This document shows positions 36,382 through 46,090 of a DNA stretch of 64,000 nucleotides, one piece after another (the first letter of the stretch is position 1; each line of letters begins with the position of its first letter). The notes under the pieces were generated by a model. That model made no database searches. It worked only from the letters and a program-made list of their open reading frames with translations, and had not been told where the DNA came from. Source of the stretch: Borrelia parkeri (lineage in GTDB: Bacteria > Spirochaetota > Spirochaetia > Borreliales > Borreliaceae); assembly GCF_023035815.1 (NCBI RefSeq), contig NZ_CP073159.1, positions 248,001 through 312,000 on the forward strand. Direction: 5' to 3'. The translations under genes and the position numbers were made by a program.

Positions 36382-37548
36382 TTAATAATAAGATTTACCT
36401 TTTATCTTTCGAATAAATTCAATATCATCACTTATTCTATATCCATTTATTTTTTTGATAAAGGTAAGCGGTTCTGCAATACTAATATTATGAGGAACAA
36501 TTTGCCCATCAGTAACATAAGAAACTTCCTTTCTCATTTCATGAATTAAACTTATTAAATTACCAACACATGTTGTCTCATCTAACTTCGTAAAAATCAC
36601 GGTCTTGTAGCTAAAGGGAGAAAATTGATGAAATATTTCTTTAATATCTGCCGTCTTTGTAGTAGAGCTCACAGCTAAATGAAATTCAGCATCACGACCA
36701 CAAGCATTAAGAAGTTCCTTCATCTCAGCAAGTTTCATAAAATCTTTAGGACTCTTACCAATTGTATCAATAAGAACAAGATCAAAATCCTTTGACTGTG
36801 TAATTTCTTCTTTTAAATCTTTAAAAGATTCAATCGCCTTAACAGGAATCCCCATAATATCACCATATGTTTGAATTTGTTTTTTAGCTCCTATACGATA
36901 ATTATCAATGGTAATAATCTTAATATTCAAACTCTTATCATCACTATTAATTCCATAGATTGCTGCAAGTTTTGCAATAGTAGTGGTCTTCCCAACACCC
37001 GTTGGTCCAACTAAAATAAAAATTCTTTTTTTAAGATTATCAATAATAGAACCTGAACATTTAATAGTTTTAGCAATGTATATTATAACACTATCTTTAA
37101 CTTTATCATAATCATCAAGATCTGATAAACTAAAATCTCTCTTAATAAAATTATTAATATCTCTAATGTAACTTTCAGAAAAATCATTACTACGTAAAAT
37201 ATCTTCTATTTTTAAAATTGTTGGATGATTAATTTCTTCCTTTTTATGTGCAAGTTCATTTTTAAGAGATTTAACTTCCTTAATTACATCCTCAATTGAA
37301 GAACTCTCTTCTTTTTTAATGCTTTGAAGAATTTTACGCTTCTCCTCTTCGACATTTATTTGCTGTTGTCCAATGTCATATCTAACATAACCTGAAACTT
37401 CAATCCAATCTCTACTAAATAAGCCAAATATTCCTCCATGAGCTATTGTCTTATAAGTCATAACTCTAGCATTCTTTCCATATTTCTTCTTAACAGTTTC
37501 TATGACCTCATTATAGGTTGGACCTCTTTCTGTAAAATACTGAACCAT
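36382..37548 (-). CDS. flhF: flagellar GTPase FlhF
   Basis: SRP-family GTPase that recruits early flagellar parts to the cell pole. The N-terminal B domain opens MVQYFTERGPTYNEV. The N and G domains follow, with G1 GPTGVGKTTT near residue 192, and later DLVLIDTIGKS and TKLDETT. The longest frame begins at a TTG (37563), but that would add KSSI-type residues not seen in the family. The ATG at 37548 gives 388 residues and lies 4 bases after the flhA stop. Ortholog of BB0270. Confidence 0.94.
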   Translation of the reverse strand: MVQYFTERGPTYNEVIETVKKKYGKNARVMTYKTIAHGGIFGLFSRDWIEVSGYVRYDIGQQQINVEEEKRKILQSIKKEESSSIEDVIKEVKSLKNELAHKKEEINHPTILKIEDILRSNDFSESYIRDINNFIKRDFSLSDLDDYDKVKDSVIIYIAKTIKCSGSIIDNLKKRIFILVGPTGVGKTTTIAKLAAIYGINSDDKSLNIKIITIDNYRIGAKKQIQTYGDIMGIPVKAIESFKDLKEEITQSKDFDLVLIDTIGKSPKDFMKLAEMKELLNACGRDAEFHLAVSSTTKTADIKEIFHQFSPFSYKTVIFTKLDETTCVGNLISLIHEMRKEVSYVTDGQIVPHNISIAEPLTFIKKINGYRISDDIEFIRKIKGKSYY

Positions 37549-37552
37549 AATA

Positions 37553-39643
37553 CTACTCTTCAACCTCTACTGTTTTAAGCACATTAACTTTAACATTTTT
37601 AGGAACCTCTAAAACAGATATAACAACAATATCTGGAAGTTCTCTACTGGTTAAGACCCTTATTACAGGTCGTGCAGATTCACTCGATAGTATAACAGGA
37701 TAATATCCTTGTGATTGAACCTCATTTACAAGTCTAAAAAGTTCATAAATAAATTTAGTTTTTAAATTTGGATCAAGAGAACTTATAAGATCGTTATTGG
37801 TCTCAAATCGTGAATCAATTATTTTTTGCTCAAATTCTGGATTTATTGTTATCACATTAAGTTCTAAATTAGAATTTAAATATCCACTAACTATCTGCCT
37901 TCCAATTGCTTGCCTACATTTTTCAATTAAAAAAAATGTATCTTTAGTAATACTCGTAAAGTCTGCTATTGTTTCAAAAATCGTAACTAAATTACGTATT
38001 GAGACTTGTTCTTTTAAAAGACCTTGTAACACTCTTTGAATCTCTCCCACTGAAAAATCCTTTAAAACTTCTTCAACAATAGCTCCATAATCTTTTTTAA
38101 AAATATCAAGAATATTTTGAACATCTTGACGTGTCAAAATCTCACAAGCATGCCTCTTAATAAGTTCAGTCATATGAGTAGCAATAATTGAAGGAGGATC
38201 AACTACAGTATAACCCAATTTTTCAGCAATTTCTCTCCCATTATCATTTACCCAAAGAGATGGAAGTCCAAATGAAGGATCTTTTGTAAGATCCCCTTCA
38301 ATACCAGAATCAGATCCCACATTTATAACCAAAAATTTACCCAACTTAATTTCCCCATGTCCAATCTCTACTCCTCTAAGCTTAAATGAATACTCATTTG
38401 GTTCAAGTCGCATATTATCCACTATTCTAATCTTAGGCACAACTATTCCCAATTCAAGAGCAATTTCACGACGTATTTTTACAATACGATCAAGAAGTTC
38501 TGAGGTCTTTGAATCATCAACTATTGGAACAAGATTATACCCAATCTCTAAAGCCAATGGATCTAGTGGCACTACAGGAGCAATTTCCTTATCAGCATAA
38601 CTTAATATTTGCTCTTCGGCTTTTTGTCTTTCATAAAGTTCTCTATTCCTATCTAAGTTAGATAGTGAATAAGCTAAAAAGGCTATCAACACACCTAAAA
38701 GAATGAGTATTAATGTAGGAAATCCTGGAAGAAATGCCAAAAATAATAAAAAACCAGATACAATCCAATAAATTCCTGAATAGGAAGTAAATTGTTCAAC
38801 AATCTCTACTCCAAAACTATTTTTTGATATCGATCTAGTAACAATAAGCCCTGTTGCTGTTGAAATTAACAACGCTGGAAGCTGAGAAACAAGTCCATCC
38901 CCAACAGTCAAAGACACATAATTATTGATCGCATCGCTAAAACTAAGTCCTTGAAGAGTAACCCCTATTATAAGTCCTCCAAGAATATTTATAAGCGTTA
39001 TTAAAAATCCAACCTTCACATTGCCTGATACAAATTTAGAAGCACCATCCATAGCACCATAAAAATTTACTTCAGCTTGCAAATCATTTTTCTGCCTTGT
39101 AGCTTCCTCTTCTGTTAAATTTCCAGAACTATAGGCAGAATCAATAGCCATCTGTTTTCCAGGAAGAGCATCAAGAGCAAAACGAGCGGCTACTTCAGCA
39201 ACTCTTGTAGCACCCTTAGTGATAACAATAAATTGAACTGCAATTATAATAAGAAATATTATAAAACCAATAAAGAGACCTTGTGTTCCAGAACTTCCAA
39301 CAACAAATGTTCCAAAGGCCCTTATCATTTGACCATCAAAACTTATTCCTTTTACCAAAATTAATCTAGTAGAAGAAATATTTAAAACAAGACCAAAAAT
39401 GGTCATTACAAGTAAAAGTGTTGGAAAAACTGAAAAATCAAGTGAACGTTTAGAATAAAGAACAATAAGCATAACTAAAAGACTTATTACCAAATTAACA
39501 GCAATCAAAGCATCTAAAATAAATGCAGGAAGAGGCAAAATAAAACTAGCAACAACAAGTATTAAGCCAACTGAAACTACCAAGTCCGCTTTATTATTAA
39601 GTCCAAAATATACTAATACAGAATTTTTTCTTGCATCCAACAA
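37553..39643 (-). CDS. flhA: flagellar export apparatus protein FlhA
   Basis: Core of the type III export gate. Eight membrane helices (about 20-325) surround the FHIPEP region, including the conserved KQMAIDSAYSSGNLTEEEATRQKNDL stretch near residue 165 (shown here only by its ends KQMAID and RQKND). A linker and the four-part cytoplasmic domain (about 350-690) follow, which docks substrate-chaperone complexes. The 696 residues are typical. The start is a TTG, with a second TTG next to it; GAGG upstream suits either. flhB ends 8 bases before it. Ortholog of BB0271. Confidence 0.96.
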   Translation of the reverse strand: MLDARKNSVLVYFGLNNKADLVVSVGLILVVASFILPLPAFILDALIAVNLVISLLVMLIVLYSKRSLDFSVFPTLLLVMTIFGLVLNISSTRLILVKGISFDGQMIRAFGTFVVGSSGTQGLFIGFIIFLIIIAVQFIVITKGATRVAEVAARFALDALPGKQMAIDSAYSSGNLTEEEATRQKNDLQAEVNFYGAMDGASKFVSGNVKVGFLITLINILGGLIIGVTLQGLSFSDAINNYVSLTVGDGLVSQLPALLISTATGLIVTRSISKNSFGVEIVEQFTSYSGIYWIVSGFLLFLAFLPGFPTLILILLGVLIAFLAYSLSNLDRNRELYERQKAEEQILSYADKEIAPVVPLDPLALEIGYNLVPIVDDSKTSELLDRIVKIRREIALELGIVVPKIRIVDNMRLEPNEYSFKLRGVEIGHGEIKLGKFLVINVGSDSGIEGDLTKDPSFGLPSLWVNDNGREIAEKLGYTVVDPPSIIATHMTELIKRHACEILTRQDVQNILDIFKKDYGAIVEEVLKDFSVGEIQRVLQGLLKEQVSIRNLVTIFETIADFTSITKDTFFLIEKCRQAIGRQIVSGYLNSNLELNVITINPEFEQKIIDSRFETNNDLISSLDPNLKTKFIYELFRLVNEVQSQGYYPVILSSESARPVIRVLTSRELPDIVVISVLEVPKNVKVNVLKTVEVEE

Positions 39644-39651
39644 CTTAACCT

Positions 39652-40773
39652 CTAATTAAATTTCTTAGCAATAGAATACACTTTCACAAGAATTTTAGAA
39701 ACAATTTCCCAATATTCTCTTGGAATTTCTTCATTAACATCAACATTAGCATAAAGATCCCTTGCAAGGGGCTTATTTTCCATCACAGGAATATTATTTT
39801 CCCTGGCAATTTGTTTAATTACAAATGCAATTTCATCTTGACCCTTTGCAAGGACCCTTGGTGCTAACATAGTATTACTATCCCACTTAATAGCAACAGC
39901 AAAATGTTCCGGATTTGTAATTACTACATCCGCTTGAGGAACTGTTACTTTTAAATTAGCATTCAAAATTTCTCTCATTCGCTCCCGCATTCTAGAACGA
40001 AGCAGAGGATCTCCTTCCATTTCTTTTCTCTCTTGCTTTACCTCTTCTTTTGTCATTTTCAAATTTTCAATATAACGAGTTCTTTGAAAAAAATAATCCA
40101 ATATACTAATACCCATCAATACTATTACTGAAAAAAAACATATTCTGTAAGCAAGACTTAATATAACAGAAATACCATCTTCAAGACTATATTCAAACAT
40201 TCTTGAGATTTTACCTATATTGCTTCTTAGCATTATATAATATATAAAAGATATTATAGCAATTTTTGATAAACTTTTAAACAAATTAAAAAAAGCATCA
40301 AATGAACCAAAAGAATTTTTAATCCACTTTGAAAAATTTGGATTTACTCTATCCCAGTTGGGAACTACAGGTTTAAAGGTTATCAAAAAACCAACTTGCA
40401 CAACGTTAATTAAAAAAACAACTATAAACGATATCAAAAGAAATACAATCACATATCCAAGCATCGATCTAATATATGCAAACCCCAATGAATAAATACT
40501 AATCGACATTATCTCCGGAAGCTTACCAGCTTGCCATCTAAAAACATCCATTAATTCGTAAGCAAAATAAGATAACATAAAGAAAAATACAGCAAATAAT
40601 ATGAAAAGAGTAACTGCCATATTAATTTCGGTTGATTTTAATACTTGTCCCTCTTCTCTTGCTTTTTGTTTTTTTTGTTCAGTAGGAAGTTCTGTTCTAC
40701 CTTCATCCTCTGAGGCAAAAAAATTAAGAGGTATATACCAATTTTTACTTAAAAATTCATTTCTAATATTCAT
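39652..40773 (-). CDS. flhB: flagellar export switch protein FlhB
   Basis: Membrane protein that switches export from hook to filament substrates after cleaving itself. An N-terminal ERTE-like region (EDEGRTELPTEQKKQKAREEG) precedes four membrane helices (about 45-230) and a cytoplasmic domain. The autocleavage site, usually NPTH, reads N287-P288-E289-H290. Asn and Pro at the scissile bond and the His are kept, but Thr is replaced by Glu. The 373-residue length is normal. The ATG overlaps the fliR stop by four bases. Ortholog of BB0272. Confidence 0.95.
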   Translation of the reverse strand: MNIRNEFLSKNWYIPLNFFASEDEGRTELPTEQKKQKAREEGQVLKSTEINMAVTLFILFAVFFFMLSYFAYELMDVFRWQAGKLPEIMSISIYSLGFAYIRSMLGYVIVFLLISFIVVFLINVVQVGFLITFKPVVPNWDRVNPNFSKWIKNSFGSFDAFFNLFKSLSKIAIISFIYYIMLRSNIGKISRMFEYSLEDGISVILSLAYRICFFSVIVLMGISILDYFFQRTRYIENLKMTKEEVKQERKEMEGDPLLRSRMRERMREILNANLKVTVPQADVVITNPEHFAVAIKWDSNTMLAPRVLAKGQDEIAFVIKQIARENNIPVMENKPLARDLYANVDVNEEIPREYWEIVSKILVKVYSIAKKFN

Positions 40774-41558
40774 TTTAAGGTCTCAGAAAATAGATTTAAA
40801 GCATTCCTCATAGATTCTAAAGCAAGTTCAATTACTCTCTTAACAGACATCACCAAACTTGGAAAACCAATATATAAAATAATTAATCCCAATCCCAACG
40901 AAACTGCAAAACTAATCATTAACAAATTAATCTGGGGAGCGGTCTTTGAAAGTATGCCTAAAATTAAATATAAAAGTAAAAGAACTCCCAATATTGGAAG
41001 AGAAATTATCAAAGCTTTTTCAAAAAGAATAGCAAAAGAATAAAATATCAACTTAATAAATTCATAATTTTTTATATTAACCATATTTTCAACTCTAACA
41101 TTTAAAACAGAATCATGTACTCCAATCATAAAGAAACGCAATAAAACATTATTTGATAAAAATAAAAGTAAAAAAAGACAAGTAAATATTTGAGATATTA
41201 CCAAATTATCCTCTTCTGCAAAAACATCGAAAATATTTGCATAAGCAAGACCCATCTGATTTGAGAAAAAAAATCCAAGCAAATGAAAAACATTAAAAAT
41301 TATGCTTACAAAAAAAGCCTGAATAAGACCTAAAATGGCTTCTCCTGCCAATATCAATGTAAACGCAATCAAATTATCTAAAGGGTAAACAATATTTATC
41401 TTATCTACAACAATAACAGACAAAATTAAAGCAAAGAAAAAATTTAAATAACTCATTCTTATAGTTGCAAAAAAAGGTGAAAACCTTAGAAAAAGAAAAA
41501 TTCTAACAAACACAGGCAAGATCACAAAAGATTTTAAAACTAAAAAATTCATATTCAT
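40770..41558 (-). CDS. fliR: flagellar export apparatus protein FliR
   Basis: Inner-membrane component of the export gate, which assembles with FliP and FliQ into a helical pore. The 262 residues contain about six hydrophobic segments. The VRIFLFLRFSPFF start and GLGLIILYIGFPSLVMSV end are family-like. Two ATG codons lie close together at 41558 and 41552; I kept the first. It overlaps flhB by four bases and follows fliQ by 15. Ortholog of BB0273. Confidence 0.93.
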   Translation of the reverse strand: MNMNFLVLKSFVILPVFVRIFLFLRFSPFFATIRMSYLNFFFALILSVIVVDKINIVYPLDNLIAFTLILAGEAILGLIQAFFVSIIFNVFHLLGFFFSNQMGLAYANIFDVFAEEDNLVISQIFTCLFLLLFLSNNVLLRFFMIGVHDSVLNVRVENMVNIKNYEFIKLIFYSFAILFEKALIISLPILGVLLLLYLILGILSKTAPQINLLMISFAVSLGLGLIILYIGFPSLVMSVKRVIELALESMRNALNLFSETLK

Positions 41559-41573
41559 ATTTTAATCCATACA

Positions 41574-41837
41574 TTATATATTTTGTATTTGACTAAAAAC
41601 CATAAAAGCAAAAAGCATAAGCTTTTTTAAAATCCAAGGACCAAATATAACAAGAGTTAAAAGTATTATAATAATCTTGGGAATAAAACTAAGTGTTTGA
41701 TCTTGAATAGATGTAACCGCTTGAAAAATTGAAATTAGAAGACCAACTATAAGAGCTGTAATCAACATTGGCGCTGAGAGAATAATAATATTCTCAATGG
41801 AAATTCTAATTAAATAAATAATTTGTCCTGTTGTCAT
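41574..41837 (-). CDS. fliQ: flagellar export apparatus protein FliQ
   Basis: An 87-residue protein with two membrane hairpin helices (about 15-40 and 52-75), the normal FliQ size and layout. The middle SIFQAVTSIQDQTLSFIPK is the conserved FliQ loop. Four copies are known to join the FliP-FliR pore. It is placed between fliP and fliR with gaps of 9 and 15 bases. Ortholog of BB0274. Confidence 0.95.
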   Translation of the reverse strand: MTTGQIIYLIRISIENIIILSAPMLITALIVGLLISIFQAVTSIQDQTLSFIPKIIIILLTLVIFGPWILKKLMLFAFMVFSQIQNI

Positions 41838-41846
41838 TTAAATCCT

Positions 41847-42611
41847 TCACATAAAGCTTTTTACAAGCCCACTAGTAATCAAAGTCCAACCATCTACCAT
41901 TACAAAAAGCATAAGTTTAAATGGTAAAGATATCATTACAGGCGGCAACATTATCATTCCCATTGCCATTAAAACAGCAGCTACAATAATGTCTATCACT
42001 ATGAATGGCAAAAATATTAAAATGCCCATTTTAAAAGCAACTTTCAGCTCGTGTAAAACAAAAGATGCAATAAGAACATGAGTAGGAACTTCACTAAAAT
42101 TCTTAGGCCTGGGGTAATTACTAATACTCATAAACAATCTAATCTCTTCATGCTTACTATTAGACATTTGCTTATACATAAAATTTCTCAGAGGAGCAAT
42201 TCCCCTATCATAAAATTCATTAAAACCTATTTTTGAATCCTGAAGAGGCAAATATGCTTCTTTATATATTATGTTAAAAGTTGGCCACATAGTAAAAAGA
42301 GTTAAAAATAAAGCCAATCCCATTATTACCTGATTAGGTGGTGATTGTTGAAGTGATAATGCCCTTCTAATAAAATCTAATACTATTGCTATCCTTAAAA
42401 AAGAAGTCATCAAAACTAAGAAAGCTGGAGAAAGAGTTATTATAGTTAATATCAATAACAGTTGCAAAGGAAAAATTATTCCACCGCCAACAGAATTTGC
42501 AAGATCAACAAACGGAAAATTTAAACCAGTAGTAGTTTGCAAAGATTTAGTTTGAGCAAATGCAAAATTTATAACTCCAAGAAATAAGAAAAAACTTAAT
42601 TTTTTACTCAA
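41847..42611 (-). CDS. fliP: flagellar export apparatus protein FliP
   Basis: Pore-forming export-gate subunit. It has a cleavable signal peptide (residues about 1-19, ending FAFA), then four membrane helices with a periplasmic loop. LSPAFLVLMTSFLRI and RRALSLQQSPPNQVIMGLA are family signatures. The start is revised: a TTG at 42617 directly abuts the AGAGG site, while the TTG at 42611 has 6 bases spacing, giving 254 residues. Ortholog of BB0275. Confidence 0.94.
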   Translation of the reverse strand: MSKKLSFFLFLGVINFAFAQTKSLQTTTGLNFPFVDLANSVGGGIIFPLQLLLILTIITLSPAFLVLMTSFLRIAIVLDFIRRALSLQQSPPNQVIMGLALFLTLFTMWPTFNIIYKEAYLPLQDSKIGFNEFYDRGIAPLRNFMYKQMSNSKHEEIRLFMSISNYPRPKNFSEVPTHVLIASFVLHELKVAFKMGILIFLPFIVIDIIVAAVLMAMGMIMLPPVMISLPFKLMLFVMVDGWTLITSGLVKSFM

Positions 42612-42617
42612 ATTCAA

Positions 42618-42622
42618 CCTCT
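42618..42622 (-). promoter_or_regulatory. ribosome binding site deciding the fliP start
   Basis: AGAGG on the minus strand lies 6 bases before the TTG at 42611 and touches the upstream TTG at 42617, which leaves no room for initiation there. The site lies just downstream of the fliO-type gene's last codons. Confidence 0.6.
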
Positions 42623-43265
42623 AAAACTTTTTCAGCCTATCTTGTTTACTTTTTAAAGAAGTCTCAATATCATTCTCCAATGCCGCATACTCAGTCTCAT
42701 CAAACAATAATTCACCTTTTTTGTTCTTACGTAATATTTTATTAAAAATTGACTTAAATGAAGTTACATCACTAAGACTTTTAGCTTTATCAAGCTCAAA
42801 TTTTAAATTATCGAGTTCTTCACCCTGTTTGATCTCTCTTAGCAAAATAGAAGAATTACTTGATACTAAAAATACATAAACATTACCTAGTATATTGATA
42901 ACCCTTACAGAATTTTTATTGTCTATTTCATAAAAAGCAAGCTCTCTTATAAAATCTGATTTATAACCATTTTTAACTTTCTTATAATTTAGAATTATTT
43001 TCTTGAACAAAAAGATACAAATAAGAAAAAAAAGAAAAAACAAAAATATAATCACCAAATCTGAAATATTGAAAAGAGATATATTTTGTATATCTTTATT
43101 ATTCAAATTAGCCTTATCACCCTCAAATATCGGTAAATTAACCTCACTCTCTAAGCTAGAAGAAGAAATATCTAAATCAACTCCATTCTCCTGTGCAAAC
43201 AAATTTTTTAAAAAAAATATAAAAAAAATTAAAAACACAAACTTAAATAAAGTTAATCTACTCAT
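42621..43265 (-). CDS. fliO: flagellar export protein FliO (FliZ of Borrelia)
   Basis: A 214-residue protein with a signal peptide (about 1-24, cleavage near LFAQ), a short periplasmic stretch, one transmembrane helix (about 68-90) and a cytoplasmic domain. [39 protein letters not shown] is the FliO pattern (only the middle YVFLVSS is diagnostic). FliO helps FliP assemble. In Borrelia the gene is called fliZ and is reported to matter for motor assembly. The ATG overlaps the fliN end by 8 bases (ATGAGTAG). Ortholog of BB0276. Confidence 0.88.
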   Translation of the reverse strand: MSRLTLFKFVFLIFFIFFLKNLFAQENGVDLDISSSSLESEVNLPIFEGDKANLNNKDIQNISLFNISDLVIIFLFFLFFLICIFLFKKIILNYKKVKNGYKSDFIRELAFYEIDNKNSVRVINILGNVYVFLVSSNSSILLREIKQGEELDNLKFELDKAKSLSDVTSFKSIFNKILRKNKKGELLFDETEYAALENDIETSLKSKQDRLKKF

Positions 43266-43602
43266 TTTTAATTTTAATTATTTCGGTAATTCTAACACCA
43301 AAATTCTCATCAATTACAACAACCTCTCCTTTAGCTATCACTTTGCCATTTACCAAAATATCTACAGGCTCACCAGCAAGTTTATCAAGTGTAATAATCG
43401 TCCCCTCAGACATGCCAAGTATATCTTTTATTTTACGCTCAGTTCTACCAAGTTCAACAGTGACTTGCATAGAAACATCCATCAAAAGACCAAAATTACT
43501 AGGATCAACACCTTCAGGCAAGGTATCAATTAAATCAGGAAGTTTAACACCCTTTATCTCAGGTTTCTCTTCACCAATATCACTCTTATCATCTATAGCC
43601 AT
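43258..43602 (-). CDS. fliN: flagellar switch protein FliN
   Basis: C-ring component that forms the lower ring of the switch with FliM. The 114-residue product has a variable N-terminus and a SpoA domain (about 38-112): [22 protein letters not shown], then [32 protein letters not shown], both family signatures. The start is set by AAGAGGTG upstream. A 49-base gap separates it from fliM, one of the larger gaps in the operon. Ortholog of BB0277. Confidence 0.95.
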   Translation of the reverse strand: MAIDDKSDIGEEKPEIKGVKLPDLIDTLPEGVDPSNFGLLMDVSMQVTVELGRTERKIKDILGMSEGTIITLDKLAGEPVDILVNGKVIAKGEVVVIDENFGVRITEIIKIKNE

Positions 43603-43651
43603 TAATTCACCTCTTCATTAAACTTATTAACACATTTAAACTTTTAACAAC

Positions 43652-44710
43652 CTATTCAACCTCTTCCGTGAGCTCCTTTAACAAATCAAAATCCTCTACT
43701 TCACCAACTTTTTCTGTAACCTGAACTGAAATCTTATTTCCAACAAGACCCATTCTACAATTAAATTTCTGTTTAGTCCCTACCTTTAAGATCAAATCCT
43801 TATCTATTGGAGAATTTTCAAGATTAAGCACATCACCTTTTGCTAAGGATAATATTTCTCTTACCTTTAATTTAACCTCTCCAATTTCAGCCACTAAAAG
43901 CATATCTGTATTCTCAAGTTTTTCTCTAAGAATGTCAAGATTTTCACTAGTAGTGCCCACACCAATTAAAGAATGCCAATATCTTGTTGAAAGCTTAGAT
44001 ACAATAGGCTCTATTGTAATATAAGGCAAACAAAAATTCATAAGCCCTTCAACTTTACCTATCTTAACTTCAAGAGTTACTAAAATAACCATTTCTGTTG
44101 GAGGAACTATTTGCGCAAATTGAGGATTAACCTCTATATGCCCAAAACGAGGCCTAAGATCGACTACCTGCGACCAAGCTTCTCTCATGTTAGCAAGTAT
44201 ACGAATAATAACACTTTCCATGACAGACTGTTCTATTTCTGTTAAATCTCTACTCTTATCCTTAATAGTATCTCCATCTCCTCCAAAAAGTCTATCAACT
44301 ATTGCAAACGCAATGGTTGGATCAACTTCAAATATAGCAGAACCCTTAAGAGGATCCATGTTAATTATTGCTAAAGTAGTAGGATTTGGAATAGATCTAA
44401 TAAACTCTTCATAAGTCAACTGATCAACTGAAGCTACATGGACATGAACCATCTTCCTCAAAAGTGCTGAAAGTGAAGTTGTAGTATACCTTGCAAATGC
44501 TTCATGAAAACTTGATACTGTCCTTACTTGTTCTTTTGAGAATTTGTCTGGTCTTTTAAAATCATAAACTTTAATTTTCTGTTTTTTGCCCATAGGACTA
44601 GATATGATATTAGAAAGTGAATCATCTGATGATAAATTATCAGATGAATTAATAGATTCTAAAAGACTGTCTATATCGTCTTGTGATAATGCTCCCGGAT
44701 TACCTGCCAT
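43652..44710 (-). CDS. fliM: flagellar switch protein FliM
   Basis: C-ring protein that binds CheY-phosphate and changes rotation sense. The N-terminal CheY-binding motif is visible as LSQDDIDSLLESI (residues 8-20). The middle CheC-like domain (about 45-230) includes GGDGD, and the C-terminal SpoA domain (about 255-330) binds FliN. The 352-residue length is typical. It lies between fliL and fliN. In Borrelia the switch must coordinate motors at opposite ends of the cell. Ortholog of BB0278. Confidence 0.97.
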   Translation of the reverse strand: MAGNPGALSQDDIDSLLESINSSDNLSSDDSLSNIISSPMGKKQKIKVYDFKRPDKFSKEQVRTVSSFHEAFARYTTTSLSALLRKMVHVHVASVDQLTYEEFIRSIPNPTTLAIINMDPLKGSAIFEVDPTIAFAIVDRLFGGDGDTIKDKSRDLTEIEQSVMESVIIRILANMREAWSQVVDLRPRFGHIEVNPQFAQIVPPTEMVILVTLEVKIGKVEGLMNFCLPYITIEPIVSKLSTRYWHSLIGVGTTSENLDILREKLENTDMLLVAEIGEVKLKVREILSLAKGDVLNLENSPIDKDLILKVGTKQKFNCRMGLVGNKISVQVTEKVGEVEDFDLLKELTEEVE

Positions 44711-44729
44711 TCAAAATTCCTTTAAAAAA

Positions 44730-45263
44730 TCACATATCAAAAATATCAATTTGTGTTAATGCTATTTCTTTTATTTCACCATTTCGAAGAATACTATTAA
44801 TTCTAGCCTTAATTTCCGCCTTAATCTGACTTTCGTTCTTTATCTCTTGTCCTGTTCTTTGACTAAAATATTCTCTAATAATATCTTTTAACCGCACTTT
44901 CTGTCTTCCAAGCTCACTTAAAATATTTACATTATTCTCAGCATAACCTAACGCAAGTTTTATGACAAAAGTCTTTGGAGGAGTATCTTGAGTAGTTCCC
45001 CTAATTTCATCTATGCTTTCATACCATATAAGCATAGGGGGTTTTCCCAAATATTCATTAGAAAAAATTGGAAAATTATTAGGGGCCCCACTTTGACTTA
45101 CTACCATCTTAGAAACAAAATAAGCAACTATTATCATAATAACAACAGTAAATAGTCCTATTGCTAATATTTGCAAAATTTTTATTATAACATCAGGTAG
45201 CAGTCCCATTCTTTTATTATCCGCACCACCTACGTCAATACTACCATCATCTCTCTCAGGCAT
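44730..45263 (-). CDS. fliL: flagellar basal-body protein FliL
   Basis: A 177-residue protein with one N-terminal transmembrane helix (about 30-52) and a periplasmic domain of about 110 residues ending in the conserved GEIKEIALTQIDIF pattern. FliL rings surround the MotA-MotB stator and stabilise it under load. It follows motB after 41 bases. Borrelia mutants in fliL are reported to swim poorly with altered flagellar placement. Ortholog of BB0279. Confidence 0.94.
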   Translation of the reverse strand: MPERDDGSIDVGGADNKRMGLLPDVIIKILQILAIGLFTVVIMIIVAYFVSKMVVSQSGAPNNFPIFSNEYLGKPPMLIWYESIDEIRGTTQDTPPKTFVIKLALGYAENNVNILSELGRQKVRLKDIIREYFSQRTGQEIKNESQIKAEIKARINSILRNGEIKEIALTQIDIFDM

Positions 45264-45304
45264 ATTACCTCCTATAAATTTCTTCTTTCATTACTAAAAC
45301 ATTA

Positions 45305-46090
45305 TTATTGATTAATACCTTTAGTAGAACTCAAAGAAGCATCACTAGTAATCAAAATATCTATTCTTCTATTATAAGCTCTACCTTCAGGAGTATCATC
45401 TGTGGCAACCGGTCTACTTCCCGCAAATCCAGACACTTCAAATTTACTCTCAATGCTTTGGATCTTAGACTGATCGGTGTAATTCAAAATCTGCTCTAAC
45501 ATATTTACTGCTCTTGCCGATGAAAGCTCCCAATTGCTTTTCCAAATTCCATTTATATTAACATCAACATTGTCTGTATGTCCTTCAATTTTAAAATTAT
45601 ACCCTTGATTATCCAAAAACCCAATAAAAGAAGCTATCTTTTGTATAGTTTCCCTATTATCATCAAGCTTAACCTCAGCACTAGCTGAATCAAAAAAAGC
45701 ATCGGCCAAAAGAGATACAACAACACCACGTTCATAATGTCGCACAATAACCCTATTAGACTTAATCTTTTCAATAAATTCAATAATAGACTTATTTTTA
45801 GACGCCTGAGAAGCTTGCTTATTCTTCTCAGTAGAGGGTAAAGACATAAAACTATTACTCAAATAAGAAAGCTTATTAATATCTAAGGTCTTTCCACCCT
45901 TAAAAAATCCAGACCCTGTAAACGAAGCTGACATTATTTTTAATACATTTTCTTTGAGAATAATATCATTTAATGAAAACATAGTAACAAAAAAAACAAG
46001 TAACAAGGTAACCATGTCTCCATACGTTAACATATACTCAGGAGCACCTTCTTCACACTTTGAACGCTTCTTTCTATCTCTCAATGACAT
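45305..46090 (-). CDS. motB: flagellar motor stator protein MotB
   Basis: Anchors the stator to peptidoglycan. The single transmembrane helix (about 18-40) carries the proton-binding aspartate in MLTYGDMVTLLL (about D26). A plug region follows, and the OmpA-like peptidoglycan-binding domain (about 120-250) has FKIEGHTDN and ANSARAV-type signatures (seen here as LSSARAVNML) with GRAYNRRIDI. The ATG overlaps the motA TGA (TGATG), so I chose it over the GTG one codon upstream. Ortholog of BB0280. Confidence 0.97.
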   Translation of the reverse strand: MSLRDRKKRSKCEEGAPEYMLTYGDMVTLLLVFFVTMFSLNDIILKENVLKIMSASFTGSGFFKGGKTLDINKLSYLSNSFMSLPSTEKNKQASQASKNKSIIEFIEKIKSNRVIVRHYERGVVVSLLADAFFDSASAEVKLDDNRETIQKIASFIGFLDNQGYNFKIEGHTDNVDVNINGIWKSNWELSSARAVNMLEQILNYTDQSKIQSIESKFEVSGFAGSRPVATDDTPEGRAYNRRIDILITSDASLSSTKGINQ

